Below, in pieces: positions 1-5,542 of a stretch of 5,542 nucleotides of DNA. Each line of letters begins with the position of its first letter. Position 1 is the stretch's first letter. Under the pieces are notes generated by a model, which did not search any database, had not been told where the DNA came from, and saw only the letters and a list, made by a program, of their open reading frames with translations. Position numbers and translations under genes: made by a program. Source of the stretch: DATLXU01 sp035575515 (GTDB lineage: Bacteria > Acidobacteriota > Blastocatellia > UBA7656); assembly GCA_035575515.1 (NCBI GenBank), contig DATLXU010000057.1, forward strand, positions 1-5,542. Direction: 5' to 3'.

Positions 1-49
1 TAATCTGGAAGAGTTGTTCAGCAATTGGTTTAAGAACATTTAGCTCCAT
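1..49 (-). CDS. 5' end of an unrecognised leftward gene (partial)
   Basis: The minus strand has an ATG at 47-49 followed by 16 open codons to the window edge, reading MELNVLKPIAEQLFQI. A GGAGG (plus-strand CCTCC at 56-60) sits 6 bases before the ATG, which is ideal spacing and is the main reason for calling this start. The same frame is open upstream to a TGA at 164-166 and its translation there is protein-like, including YEARKDYWLKKGE. A longer product is therefore possible: a TTG at 113-115 has AAGGA (123-127) 7 bases upstream. The fragment is too short to assign a family. Base composition here is AT-rich compared with the neighbouring protease operon, which would fit acquired DNA or simply a different gene class. 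It lies downstream of, and in the same direction as, the M16 operon, 170 bases beyond its last stop. Confidence 0.45.
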   Translation of the reverse strand, partial: MELNVLKPIAEQLFQI

Positions 50-100
50 CGCCCGCCTCCAAAATTGGATTTGTTGAGATTTGGATAGGGTGATGGAGCT
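42..100 (-). promoter_or_regulatory. possible start-codon-masking hairpin
   Basis: AGCTCCATC at 42-50 and GATGGAGCT at 92-100 are perfect 9-base inverted repeats. In a leftward transcript the upstream arm would pair with the bases that include the ATG at 47-49, leaving the GGAGG in the loop. The 41-base loop and the short stem make this tentative, and a 9-bp match within 200 bases could arise by chance. Confidence 0.2.
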
Positions 101-219
101 TTCTCCTTTTTTCAACCAGTAATCCTTACGTGCTTCGTATGCAGCATTCTTGCCGTTTATTTTTCAAAGATTAAAAATGGATAAAGTCGAGTCCTTACAA
201 CCTGCGATCTATGGGTCGA

Positions 220-1542
220 TTATGTCAGATTATCTCTATTGATGATTCTGCCCCGCTCGTCAACGGGGCCGACCACAACCGTGACCAGCCGCTCAGGGTG
301 AAGATACTCGCGCGCGACTCGCGTTATGTCGTCAATAGTCACGGCGCGAATCATTTCCGGGAATCTCTCCAGATAATCGAAGCCGAGATTGTACATCTCA
401 GCCTGCGCCAGAAAATCTGCAATCTGCGAGTTCTTCTGAAAATGAAAAACGAAGCTGCCCGTTAGATAGTTCTTCGCCACATCGAGCTCGTGCTCGCTGA
501 CAGGCTCGCGCGCTATGCGCTCGATCTCGGCGCGAAGCCCCGCAATGGCGCGCTCAAGATTTTCGGGCGACGTTCCGATATAAGCGACGAAGCGGCCAGC
601 GTCAAGCCCCGCGCTCGATGTCATATTGGCGAACGTCGTGTAGGCAAGCCCCATCTCGTCGCGCAGTATTCGCGGTATGCGCGACGTGAATCCCGGACTT
701 GAGCCTAGTATCGTGTCCATCACGAGCAGCGCGTAGTAATCCGGGTTCGCGCGCTCGACGCCTACATGGCCGATGAATATATTGACCTGCTCTTTCGGCG
801 CGAATACGTATTTTGTTACTGGCCCGGCTTGATGTCGCGGCGCGGGCGGGCGCGGCGCTTTGAAGTCCGCGGCGCGAGGCCACGCGCCGAACGCTTCTTC
901 GATTCCATTCTTCACGTCAGCTTTGTTGATGTCTCCGACCACTGCGACCATCGCGTTGTTCGGCACGTAATAATGCGAATAGAAATCCACTATGTCATCG
1001 CGCGTGAGATTCCTGACCGTAGCTTCGTAGCCGACGGCGGGCCTGTGCTGCGGAGTGCCTTTGAAAACTATCTCGTTGAAAATGTCTGACGCCTGTGTGC
1101 GCGGCACGTCCAACCGGCTCTTGATTTGGGCGAGCCGTCGCGCCACGCGCTGGCGAACTTTATCTTCCGGGAATATGGCATTAATCAAAACGTCCGAAAC
1201 AATTTCGACTCCGAGCTGAACGTCTTTCGACAGGAACGCAGAGACTACGCCGCTGGTTTGATATTCGCCAAATGTCGCAAGCCTTCCGCCTACAGCTTCG
1301 ACCGTCTCGGCAATCTGCTGCCCGCTTCGCGACCCTGTCCCTTCATCGAGCAGGTCGCCTACGAGCGAAGCAAGCCCGGCTTTTTCATCAGGCTCAAAGC
1401 GCGACCCCGCCAGAACAATCGCGTTGATCGAAACCGACGGCGTCGAGTGGTTCTCTGAGAGAAGCAGCACGAGACCGTTCGGCAGTTCCACGCGCTCAAC
1501 GTCGAGTCGGGGCCGCGCGCTCAGCTTTTCGCTACTCTGCAT
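220..1542 (-). CDS. M16B peptidase, non-catalytic (R/Y-type) subunit
   Basis: This 440-residue protein has the usual length and two-lobed layout of bacterial M16B peptidases: an N-terminal M16 domain (about 15-165) and a C-terminal lobe (about 180-420). The HxxEH zinc motif is missing; at the matching place it reads SLVGD (residues 59-63) in the context GLASLVGDLLDEGT. It keeps the substrate-binding pair R294 and Y301 in LRDEMGLAY. In the heterodimeric M16B enzyme of Sphingomonas sp. A1 one chain supplies zinc and the other this R/Y pair, so the role inferred here is obligate partner of the upstream product. No signal peptide or membrane segment is visible, which suggests a cytoplasmic peptide-degrading enzyme. 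The ATG start is secure: AGGAGG lies 6 bases upstream. The gene overlaps its upstream neighbour by 11 bases, which indicates translational coupling and balanced expression. Confidence 0.92.
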   Translation of the reverse strand: MQSSEKLSARPRLDVERVELPNGLVLLLSENHSTPSVSINAIVLAGSRFEPDEKAGLASLVGDLLDEGTGSRSGQQIAETVEAVGGRLATFGEYQTSGVVSAFLSKDVQLGVEIVSDVLINAIFPEDKVRQRVARRLAQIKSRLDVPRTQASDIFNEIVFKGTPQHRPAVGYEATVRNLTRDDIVDFYSHYYVPNNAMVAVVGDINKADVKNGIEEAFGAWPRAADFKAPRPPAPRHQAGPVTKYVFAPKEQVNIFIGHVGVERANPDYYALLVMDTILGSSPGFTSRIPRILRDEMGLAYTTFANMTSSAGLDAGRFVAYIGTSPENLERAIAGLRAEIERIAREPVSEHELDVAKNYLTGSFVFHFQKNSQIADFLAQAEMYNLGFDYLERFPEMIRAVTIDDITRVAREYLHPERLVTVVVGPVDERGRIINRDNLT

Positions 1543-2893
1543 CGCTCGCCTCCTCTCTCGATTGCGCGTCGTCGCTTACAAGATAGCCGACTGTGCGATT
1601 GTCTTCGTTTAAATATTTCTTGGCCACGCGCGCAATGTCTTTTGCGGTGACTGCGCGTATGCGCGGCAGCAGCGTGTTCAGGTAATTGTAGCCGCGCGAG
1701 TCTTCCGGTATGCGCTCGTCCGTAGCGATGGTTTCGTACTGACCTAAAAGTATCGCCTGCTGCAACGGCTCTTCGTGGCTCAAGACAAGATCGGCTTCGA
1801 TCTGGCGCTTGGCTTTTTCAATCTCGGCTTCGGAGAGGTCTTTGTTCTTCAGCCGCTCGATCTCTTCGTGGATTGCCTGCTCAACCGCTTCAAGCTTGAA
1901 GCCGGGTTTCAATTCCGCCTGAATGTAAAAGAGCGAAGGGTCAATGTGATCGTGATAGGTTGCGTCCGCTGTTGTGACCGATTCATCGCGCTCGACGAGT
2001 CGTTGATAGAGCCGCGACGATTTGCCTGTTGCGAGAATCGCTTCTGCAACCTGTATCGGGTAAGAATCCGCGTCGCCGACTGCGGGCGCGTGATAGCCGA
2101 TTAGCAATCGCTCGACGGGTGTTTCTTTTTTGACGACGACGCGCTTCTCGCCGCGCTGCGGTGGTTCGACTATGCGGAGCGGTTTTACTTCCGGGCCTGC
2201 GGGGATTTGCCCGAACAGGTCTTCTATCTTTTGAATCGCTTCGTCGGTGTTGAAGTCACCGACCACGACGAGTGTCGCGTTGCGCGGGTGATACCACTTG
2301 TCGTAGTAAGCCTTCATATCGGCTCCTGTGGCCGATTCCAGGTCTTCGAGCCATCCTACCGTAGGCCAGTGATAGGGATGCTGGCGAAACGCAGTGGCCC
2401 ACACTTCGTTCTCAAGCGCCTCCCACGGGCCGTCAAGCCCTATGCGCAATTCTTCTTCGACGACCTTTTTTTCGGATTGAAACTCGTCTTCATCGAATGC
2501 AGTGTTGCGCATACGGTCGGCTTCTATTTCAAGCGCGATGTGCCAGCGGTCAGAGGCAAACGTGAAATAGTAGGCCGTGTAGTCGAGCCACGTGAAAGCA
2601 TTGTTCGCGCCGCCGTTGCTTATGGTCACGAGGTCAATCTCGCCTTTCTTATACTTTTGAGTGCCTTTGAAGAGCATGTGCTCAAGAAAGTGCGATTTGC
2701 CTGTTTGGCCAAGTTCTTCGTTGCGCGAGCCGACTCGATACCAGAGCATAGTTGCGACTACGGGCTTGTCGTGCAACTCTTTGGTGATGACGGTCAGCCT
2801 GTTCGAGAAGATTTTTTTCTGGACTCCGCGCGTGATGAAAGATTCGGTTTGAAGTTCGGCGATTGCATCGAGGTCAGCGGTCATCGTTGTCAT
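1532..2893 (-). CDS. M16B zinc metallopeptidase, catalytic subunit
   Basis: The product is a 453-residue insulinase/mitochondrial-processing-peptidase-like protease. The inverted zinc motif HFLEH is at residues 68-72 in GKSHFLEHMLFKGT; H68 and H72 should bind zinc and E71 act as the base. E148, 80 residues after H68 in KKVVEEELR, fits the third ligand, and E141 matches the second conserved Glu of the family. The C-terminal lobe (about 190-430) has SRLYQRLVERDESVTT where active homodimeric members have the Arg/Tyr pair; the Tyr is absent. That residue pair is supplied by the downstream gene, so the two chains probably form one heterodimeric peptidase. No signal peptide is seen. The start is uncertain: the ATG at 2891-2893 is chosen because it gives a normal M16 N-terminus, but it lacks a clear Shine-Dalgarno. 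An in-frame ATG at 2882-2884 and an in-frame TTG at 2927-2929 (465 residues) are alternatives. Confidence 0.93.
   Translation of the reverse strand: MTTMTADLDAIAELQTESFITRGVQKKIFSNRLTVITKELHDKPVVATMLWYRVGSRNEELGQTGKSHFLEHMLFKGTQKYKKGEIDLVTISNGGANNAFTWLDYTAYYFTFASDRWHIALEIEADRMRNTAFDEDEFQSEKKVVEEELRIGLDGPWEALENEVWATAFRQHPYHWPTVGWLEDLESATGADMKAYYDKWYHPRNATLVVVGDFNTDEAIQKIEDLFGQIPAGPEVKPLRIVEPPQRGEKRVVVKKETPVERLLIGYHAPAVGDADSYPIQVAEAILATGKSSRLYQRLVERDESVTTADATYHDHIDPSLFYIQAELKPGFKLEAVEQAIHEEIERLKNKDLSEAEIEKAKRQIEADLVLSHEEPLQQAILLGQYETIATDERIPEDSRGYNYLNTLLPRIRAVTAKDIARVAKKYLNEDNRTVGYLVSDDAQSREEASDAE
1549..1554 (-). promoter_or_regulatory. ribosome binding site of the second M16 gene
   Basis: The minus strand reads AGGAGG, then CGAGCG, then the ATG at 1540-1542. 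This perfect Shine-Dalgarno sequence is embedded in the last codons of the upstream gene, whose stop TAG is at 1532-1534. It fixes the start of the second gene and supports coupled translation of the two subunits. Confidence 0.85.
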
Positions 2894-2897
2894 AAGA

Positions 2898-2960
2898 TTA
2901 TTGCGGCTTTCTGTAAACAACCCGTCCAAGCGCCCGTCGGTTAGATGCCTTCAAGCTCAT
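2898..2960 (-). CDS. possible 20-codon leader ORF before the M16 operon
   Basis: On the minus strand an ATG at 2958-2960 opens a frame of 20 codons, beginning MSLKASNRR and ending VVYRKPQ, that stops with TAA at 2898-2900. The stop is 4 bases before the chosen ATG of the catalytic M16 gene and is in a different frame. It has no Shine-Dalgarno, but the predicted transcription start lies only about 8-10 bases upstream, so it could be read as a near-leaderless ORF. The product is basic and matches nothing I recognise. It may be a chance frame. Confidence 0.18.
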   Translation of the reverse strand: MSLKASNRRALGRVVYRKPQ

Positions 2961-2975
2961 GAGGCGAGACAAAAA

Positions 2976-3005
2976 ATTGTAGAGGCCGTCAAGAAGCGGT
3001 GTCAA
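2976..3005 (-). promoter_or_regulatory. sigma70-type promoter of the M16 operon
   Basis: Read leftward, a perfect -35 TTGACA (3005-3000) is followed by an 18-base spacer and the -10 TACAAT (2981-2976), one base from consensus. Transcription would begin near 2969, giving an untranslated leader of about 75 bases before the ATG at 2893. The position and direction fit the two-gene protease operon. Confidence 0.7.
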
Positions 3006-3037
3006 ACTAAAGGCTGAGATTTCAGGTTGGTGGGGAG

Positions 3038-3159
3038 GTAATTAAAAGAGGGACTCGCAAATAGGAAATAACTGGGAGCGCACGCTTCCAGTGTGTAAGG
3101 CTTGTGGCGCGCAGCACGCTGGAAGCGTGTGCTCCCAGCCGAGTCCTACTTTTAATTAC
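3038..3159. repeat. nested inverted repeat (REP/BIME- or MITE-like hairpin)
   Basis: The inner arms 3072-3095 and 3115-3138 are complementary over 24 bases, with only two non-Watson-Crick positions, around a 19-base loop (3096-3114). Outer arms 3040-3057 and 3140-3157 (AATTAAAAG..GGACTCG type) pair over 18 positions with two imperfections, and two more pairs extend them to 3038 and 3159. The right side is nearly continuous, with one base between arms, while the left side has a 14-base bulge (3058-3071). Each inner arm is itself a 20-base near-palindrome of the form CTGGRAGCGYRYGCTYCCAG. No run of T follows the hairpin as in an intrinsic terminator, and both flanking genes point away. A dispersed palindromic repeat, a small non-autonomous element or a structured RNA all fit; a genome-wide copy count would separate them. 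Confidence 0.8.
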
Positions 3160-3250
3160 ACCCAGGTTAGGGCAAAAAGTGGGATTGTAGTGTGCTTTGC
3201 TTGCGGCCTTCCGCCCCCTGTTCATTCTCTTTTGCTCCGATTTCATAGTG

Positions 3251-3280
3251 TTCAAGTTTTTTTCAGCCACCTTCTGTAAT
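3251..3280 (+). promoter_or_regulatory. weak promoter candidate for the exoprotein gene
   Basis: TTCAAG (3251-3256), an 18-base spacer and TGTAAT (3275-3280) form a possible rightward promoter. The -10 is one base from TATAAT, but the -35 is poor. Transcription from about 3287 would leave a leader of about 95 bases before the ATG at 3383. Nothing better is visible between the palindrome and the gene. Confidence 0.25.
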
Positions 3281-3370
3281 ATGTCTCGCTGGTCGTAACC
3301 AAGCGCGATGCTCTTTGGCGATCTAAGGTTTGGGGCAATGCGTTATGGGCATCGGGCAGAGTCCAACGGC

Positions 3371-3375
3371 GAGGT
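3371..3375 (+). promoter_or_regulatory. ribosome binding site choosing the exoprotein start
   Basis: GAGGT lies 7 bases before the ATG at 3383-3385. The upstream in-frame ATG at 3308 has no such site and would put 25 polar residues in front of the signal peptide, so 3383 is preferred. Confidence 0.75.
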
Positions 3376-3382
3376 AATACAA

Positions 3383-5431
3383 ATGAATAGCCCAAGCCTA
3401 GCGAGCGTGCGCTCTCAGGCCAGAAGGCGCTTAATATCCCTTATCCTTTCTTGCGCCCTTCTTGCGCCATGTCTCCCGATCAGCTTCAGCGGCAATGCGT
3501 CTGCATACGGTTTCAACCCCCAAGGCGTACAAAGCCCGCCCGGTCTTCCCGATCTTGACGTTGCGCGATTGCTGCCACCCGTAGATGTGCAGCCGCCAGC
3601 GCCCATCCCTTCAACGCTTCCGCTTTGCCTGCCTTATGATCCTCTTTGCGGCGGTTACATCGCATACCCAACAGCCGGGCCTAAGGACCCGCCCACGGTT
3701 ACTATCACAAGCCCGAAAAACGGGGCAAGCTTCACCGCGCCTGCCACGATCACAATCAACGCCAGCGCGACTGTCACCAACGGCTCTATCGTCAAAGTGC
3801 AGTTCTTCAAAGACGGCACGCTGCTCGGTGAGGATACGACCTCTCCCTATTCGTTCACTTGGGGGCCGGTCTTTGCAGGAACCTATTCTCTGACGGCCAA
3901 AGCGACCGACAGCGCGGGAGAGATAGGAACGAGCAGCAACGCGGTGAATGTCACCGTAAGCAGTGCGGCAGGAGGCAGCGGTCTTCGCGGAGAGTATTTC
4001 TCCAACATGAATCTGAGCGGCGCGCCCGCATTGACGCGAACAGACCCAAGCATTGACTTGTCGTGGGGCGCGGGCAGCCCTTCGCCTTCGATTCCCAACG
4101 ATCAATTCAGCGTTCGCTGGAGCGGGCAGGTGCAGGCAGAGTTCACCGAAAACTACACGTTCCATGTCTTCAGCGATGACGGAGTGATTGTCTGGGTGAA
4201 CGGGCAGAAAATTATTGATCGCTGGTTCGACCAGTTCGGACCGGAAGTAGCCAGCACTCCCGTCTTTCTGCAAGCCGGGCAGAAGTACGACATCAAGATT
4301 CTGTACTATGAAAACTGCTGCGGAGCCGAGATACATCTGAAATGGAGCAGCGCGAGCACGCCGAAACAAGTCATTCCCACGAGCCGGTTGTTTCCGACGA
4401 CAAGCCTTCCAAACCAATTGCCTGTAGCCAACGCGGGCGGGCCTTACACGGGGACGGTAGGCGCTGCCGTTACATTTAATGGAAGCGGCTCAAGCGACCC
4501 GGACGGCTTGATAGTCGGCTACCAGTGGAACTTCGGAGACGGCACGCCGTTCGGCTCAGGCGCGACGCCCGCGCACGCTTATCAAGCGGCGGGAACTTAT
4601 ACCGTGACGCTTACGGTCACAGACGACAACGGCGCTCAGAGGTCAATCAGCACCAATGCAACGATCAGCGGCCCGCCGCCTCCGCCGGGCGATAACTTCG
4701 CAGTTGCGCGCACCGATCAGAGCAATCGCACGGGCCAGCCGGGCGAAGACCTCTTCTCGCGCAATTTCAACTGGAGCCTGCCGCTCGTAGGGCTTGCGGG
4801 TCGAGCCGGTCTTGATCTTGGCTTATCGCTCACCTACAACTCGCTCGTGTGGACGCGCGACGGCAACTCGATCAAGTTCAACGCGGATAACGGATTTCCA
4901 GGTCCGGGCTTTCGGCTGGGCTTCCCGGTCATTCAGCAGAGATACTTCAACCCGCAGGTGGGCGCGAATGCTTACCTGATGATTACGCCTTCGGGCAGCC
5001 GCGTGGAGTTAAGACAGGTCGGAACATCGAGCATTTACGAATCAGGCGATTCGTCTTATCTTCAAATGACGGACGGCGCTAACCCAGTCGTGCGCGCGGC
5101 GGATGGAACGCAACTGACTTACACTCTGTACGGCAATGAGTACCGCTGCACGCAGATTAAAGACCGCAACGGCAACTACATCATTGCGGCTTACGATGGC
5201 GGCGGGCGCATCGCCACGATAACGGACACGCTTGGGCGCGTGGTCGCGTTCAACTATGACCTGAACCAGAACCTGCTTTCGATAACGCAGATTTGGAACG
5301 GCGCGACACATACGTGGGCGACGTTCGGCTACAGCACTCAAACAATTCAAACCAACTTTCCAGGCCTGACAGTGGTAGGGCCTGCGAACTATAGTGGCCC
5401 CAAAAATCAAGACCAAAAAATGGAGTCCTGA
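3383..5431 (+). CDS. secreted Ig/PA14/PKD/RHS-repeat protein, truncated by an IS
   Basis: The 682-residue product begins with a Sec signal peptide: a basic RSQARRR, a hydrophobic stretch at 17-35, and a likely cut after NASA (residue 41). Next come a Pro-rich spacer (43-100), a bacterial Ig-like domain (about 103-192; TVTITSPKNGASF to AVNVTV), a PA14 carbohydrate-binding-type domain (about 200-338; LRGEYFSN, FSDDGVIVWVNG, YYENCCGAEIHLKW) and a PKD domain (about 347-428; SSDPDG, WNFGDG, AGTYTVTLTVTD). After PPPPPG (431-436) an RHS-type region starts (about 440-668), with YD-like segments such as DRNGNYIIAAYD and DTLGRVVAFNYD. RHS/YD proteins usually continue for many more repeats to a core and a variable C-terminal effector; here the frame stops early. 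Residues from about 671 (SGPKNQDQKMES) are encoded by the end of an inserted IS. The intact ancestor was probably a surface or secreted adhesin or polymorphic-toxin-like protein; the present product is probably not fully functional. The start at 3383 is chosen for its GAGGT site and signal peptide. Confidence 0.88.
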   Translation: MNSPSLASVRSQARRRLISLILSCALLAPCLPISFSGNASAYGFNPQGVQSPPGLPDLDVARLLPPVDVQPPAPIPSTLPLCLPYDPLCGGYIAYPTAGPKDPPTVTITSPKNGASFTAPATITINASATVTNGSIVKVQFFKDGTLLGEDTTSPYSFTWGPVFAGTYSLTAKATDSAGEIGTSSNAVNVTVSSAAGGSGLRGEYFSNMNLSGAPALTRTDPSIDLSWGAGSPSPSIPNDQFSVRWSGQVQAEFTENYTFHVFSDDGVIVWVNGQKIIDRWFDQFGPEVASTPVFLQAGQKYDIKILYYENCCGAEIHLKWSSASTPKQVIPTSRLFPTTSLPNQLPVANAGGPYTGTVGAAVTFNGSGSSDPDGLIVGYQWNFGDGTPFGSGATPAHAYQAAGTYTVTLTVTDDNGAQRSISTNATISGPPPPPGDNFAVARTDQSNRTGQPGEDLFSRNFNWSLPLVGLAGRAGLDLGLSLTYNSLVWTRDGNSIKFNADNGFPGPGFRLGFPVIQQRYFNPQVGANAYLMITPSGSRVELRQVGTSSIYESGDSSYLQMTDGANPVVRAADGTQLTYTLYGNEYRCTQIKDRNGNYIIAAYDGGGRIATITDTLGRVVAFNYDLNQNLLSITQIWNGATHTWATFGYSTQTIQTNFPGLTVVGPANYSGPKNQDQKMES

Positions 5432-5542
5432 TCAGTGGGTTCCTTTCATTTCAATTTTCTCTCAGCCGAAGTAAACTTCAGCCGGCGTTTGATAGTTCAA
5501 CGCCTGATGCAGACGTTCGTGATTGTAGAAATTCAAATAGCG
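5390..5542 (-). mobile_element. end of an IS3-family insertion sequence (partial)
   Basis: The 3' end of an IS3-like transposase lies on the minus strand, followed by about 70 noncoding bases up to a terminus near 5390-5395. Read outward, the terminus ends in GGTCTTGATTTTTGGGGCCA followed by CTATA, which resembles the inverted-repeat ends of some IS3-family elements that I recall. Read inward it begins near AGTGGCCCC. The exact first base cannot be fixed because the other end and the target-site duplication are outside the window. The element interrupts the RHS-repeat gene and is transcribed against it. Confidence 0.8.
5462..5542 (-). CDS. IS3-family transposase (OrfB-type), C-terminal fragment
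   Basis: The minus strand reads 26 codons from the window edge to a TGA at 5462-5464, ending NHERLHQALNYQTPAEVYFG. The pattern YNxERxHQxLxYxTPxEVYF is the hallmark C-terminus of IS3-family DDE transposases (rve integrase core). It lies just past the last catalytic Glu, which would be further right, outside the window. The enzyme catalyses cut-out and insertion of the element; whether this copy is intact cannot be seen. The rest of the gene lies beyond the right edge. Confidence 0.88.
   Translation of the reverse strand, partial: RYLNFYNHERLHQALNYQTPAEVYFG

Larger units (their letters stand above)
2894..3382. other. divergent intergenic region
   Basis: This 489-base stretch separates the leftward protease operon from the rightward exoprotein gene. 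It holds the protease promoter, a nested inverted-repeat element at 3038-3159 and a weak rightward promoter candidate. The short open frames inside it, on both strands between 3022 and 3279, overlap the palindrome, lack ribosome binding sites and look like no known protein, so no protein-coding gene is called apart from the tentative leader ORF. Confidence 0.7.

Noticed and set aside
150..175. AT-rich ATTTTT...AAAAAT stem as terminator of the protease operon
   Set aside because: It is only six A-T pairs with no GC core, too weak to call.
185..196. CGAGTCCT shared with the outer arm of the intergenic repeat (3140-3147)
   Set aside because: An eight-base match with differing flanks is within chance expectation, so it is not called a second repeat copy.
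2207..2944. A 245-codon open frame on the plus strand
   Set aside because: It lies antisense to the catalytic M16 gene, has no ribosome binding site and no recognisable domain; the opposite strand has clear protease motifs.
3038..3159. Intrinsic terminator
   Set aside because: The hairpin is long and GC-rich, but no T tract follows the inner stem on either strand and both flanking genes are transcribed away from it.
3038..3159. CRISPR array
   Set aside because: There are only two imperfect copies in inverted orientation, with no regular direct repeats or spacers.
3022..3279. Short open frames on both strands across the palindrome
   Set aside because: They exist because the repeat is stop-poor; there is no ribosome binding site and the translations are not protein-like.
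3400..3455. Lipoprotein signal (lipobox at LILSC)
   Set aside because: Leu at -2 does not fit the usual lipobox, and a better signal peptidase I site (NASA followed by YG) lies downstream.
3611..4417. A 268-codon open frame on the minus strand
   Set aside because: It is antisense to the Ig and PA14 domains of the exoprotein, is rich in Arg and Ala as expected of a shadow frame, and shows no motif.

Overview
The window looks like bacterial chromosomal DNA with a moderately high GC content in its coding parts. It has three blocks: a leftward two-gene M16 metallopeptidase operon (220-2893), a divergent intergenic region holding a strong nested inverted repeat (2894-3382), and a rightward gene for a secreted multidomain RHS/YD-repeat protein (3383-5431) that is cut off by an insertion sequence running past the right edge. 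No rRNA, tRNA or marker gene is present, so taxonomy is only a guess. The mix of a paired M16B protease, a large Ig/PA14/PKD/RHS exoprotein and palindromic intergenic repeats would fit a soil-type Gram-negative lineage such as Acidobacteriota, but this is a weak inference.

Left edge (1-219): this stretch is AT-rich, about 40% GC by hand count against an estimated 55-60% in the protease genes. It carries the first 16 codons of a leftward reading frame with a good ribosome binding site; the product is unrecognised. No convincing terminator for the protease operon was found here.

Protease operon: the promoter-proximal gene (1532-2893) encodes the catalytic M16 subunit, with HFLEH and a downstream zinc-binding Glu. 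The second gene (220-1542) overlaps it by 11 bases, has a perfect AGGAGG inside the end of the first gene, lacks the zinc motif, and carries the R-x6-Y pair. The two products are expected to form one heterodimeric peptidase with a split active site. A near-consensus promoter (TTGACA, 18-base spacer, TACAAT) lies upstream, and a possible 20-codon leader ORF ends 4 bases before the chosen start.

Intergenic region: an element of about 120 bases has 24-bp inner arms and 18-20-bp outer arms. It lies between two genes that both point away from it, so it cannot be the terminator of either. It resembles a REP/BIME- or MITE-like repeat, or a structured RNA.

Exoprotein: a signal peptide, an Ig-like domain, a PA14 domain, a PKD domain, a proline linker and the start of an RHS/YD-repeat region are followed by abrupt truncation. 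The last dozen or so residues are read from the end of an IS3-family element whose transposase C-terminus (minus strand) reaches the window edge. The truncated gene has therefore lost most of its RHS core and any C-terminal effector.
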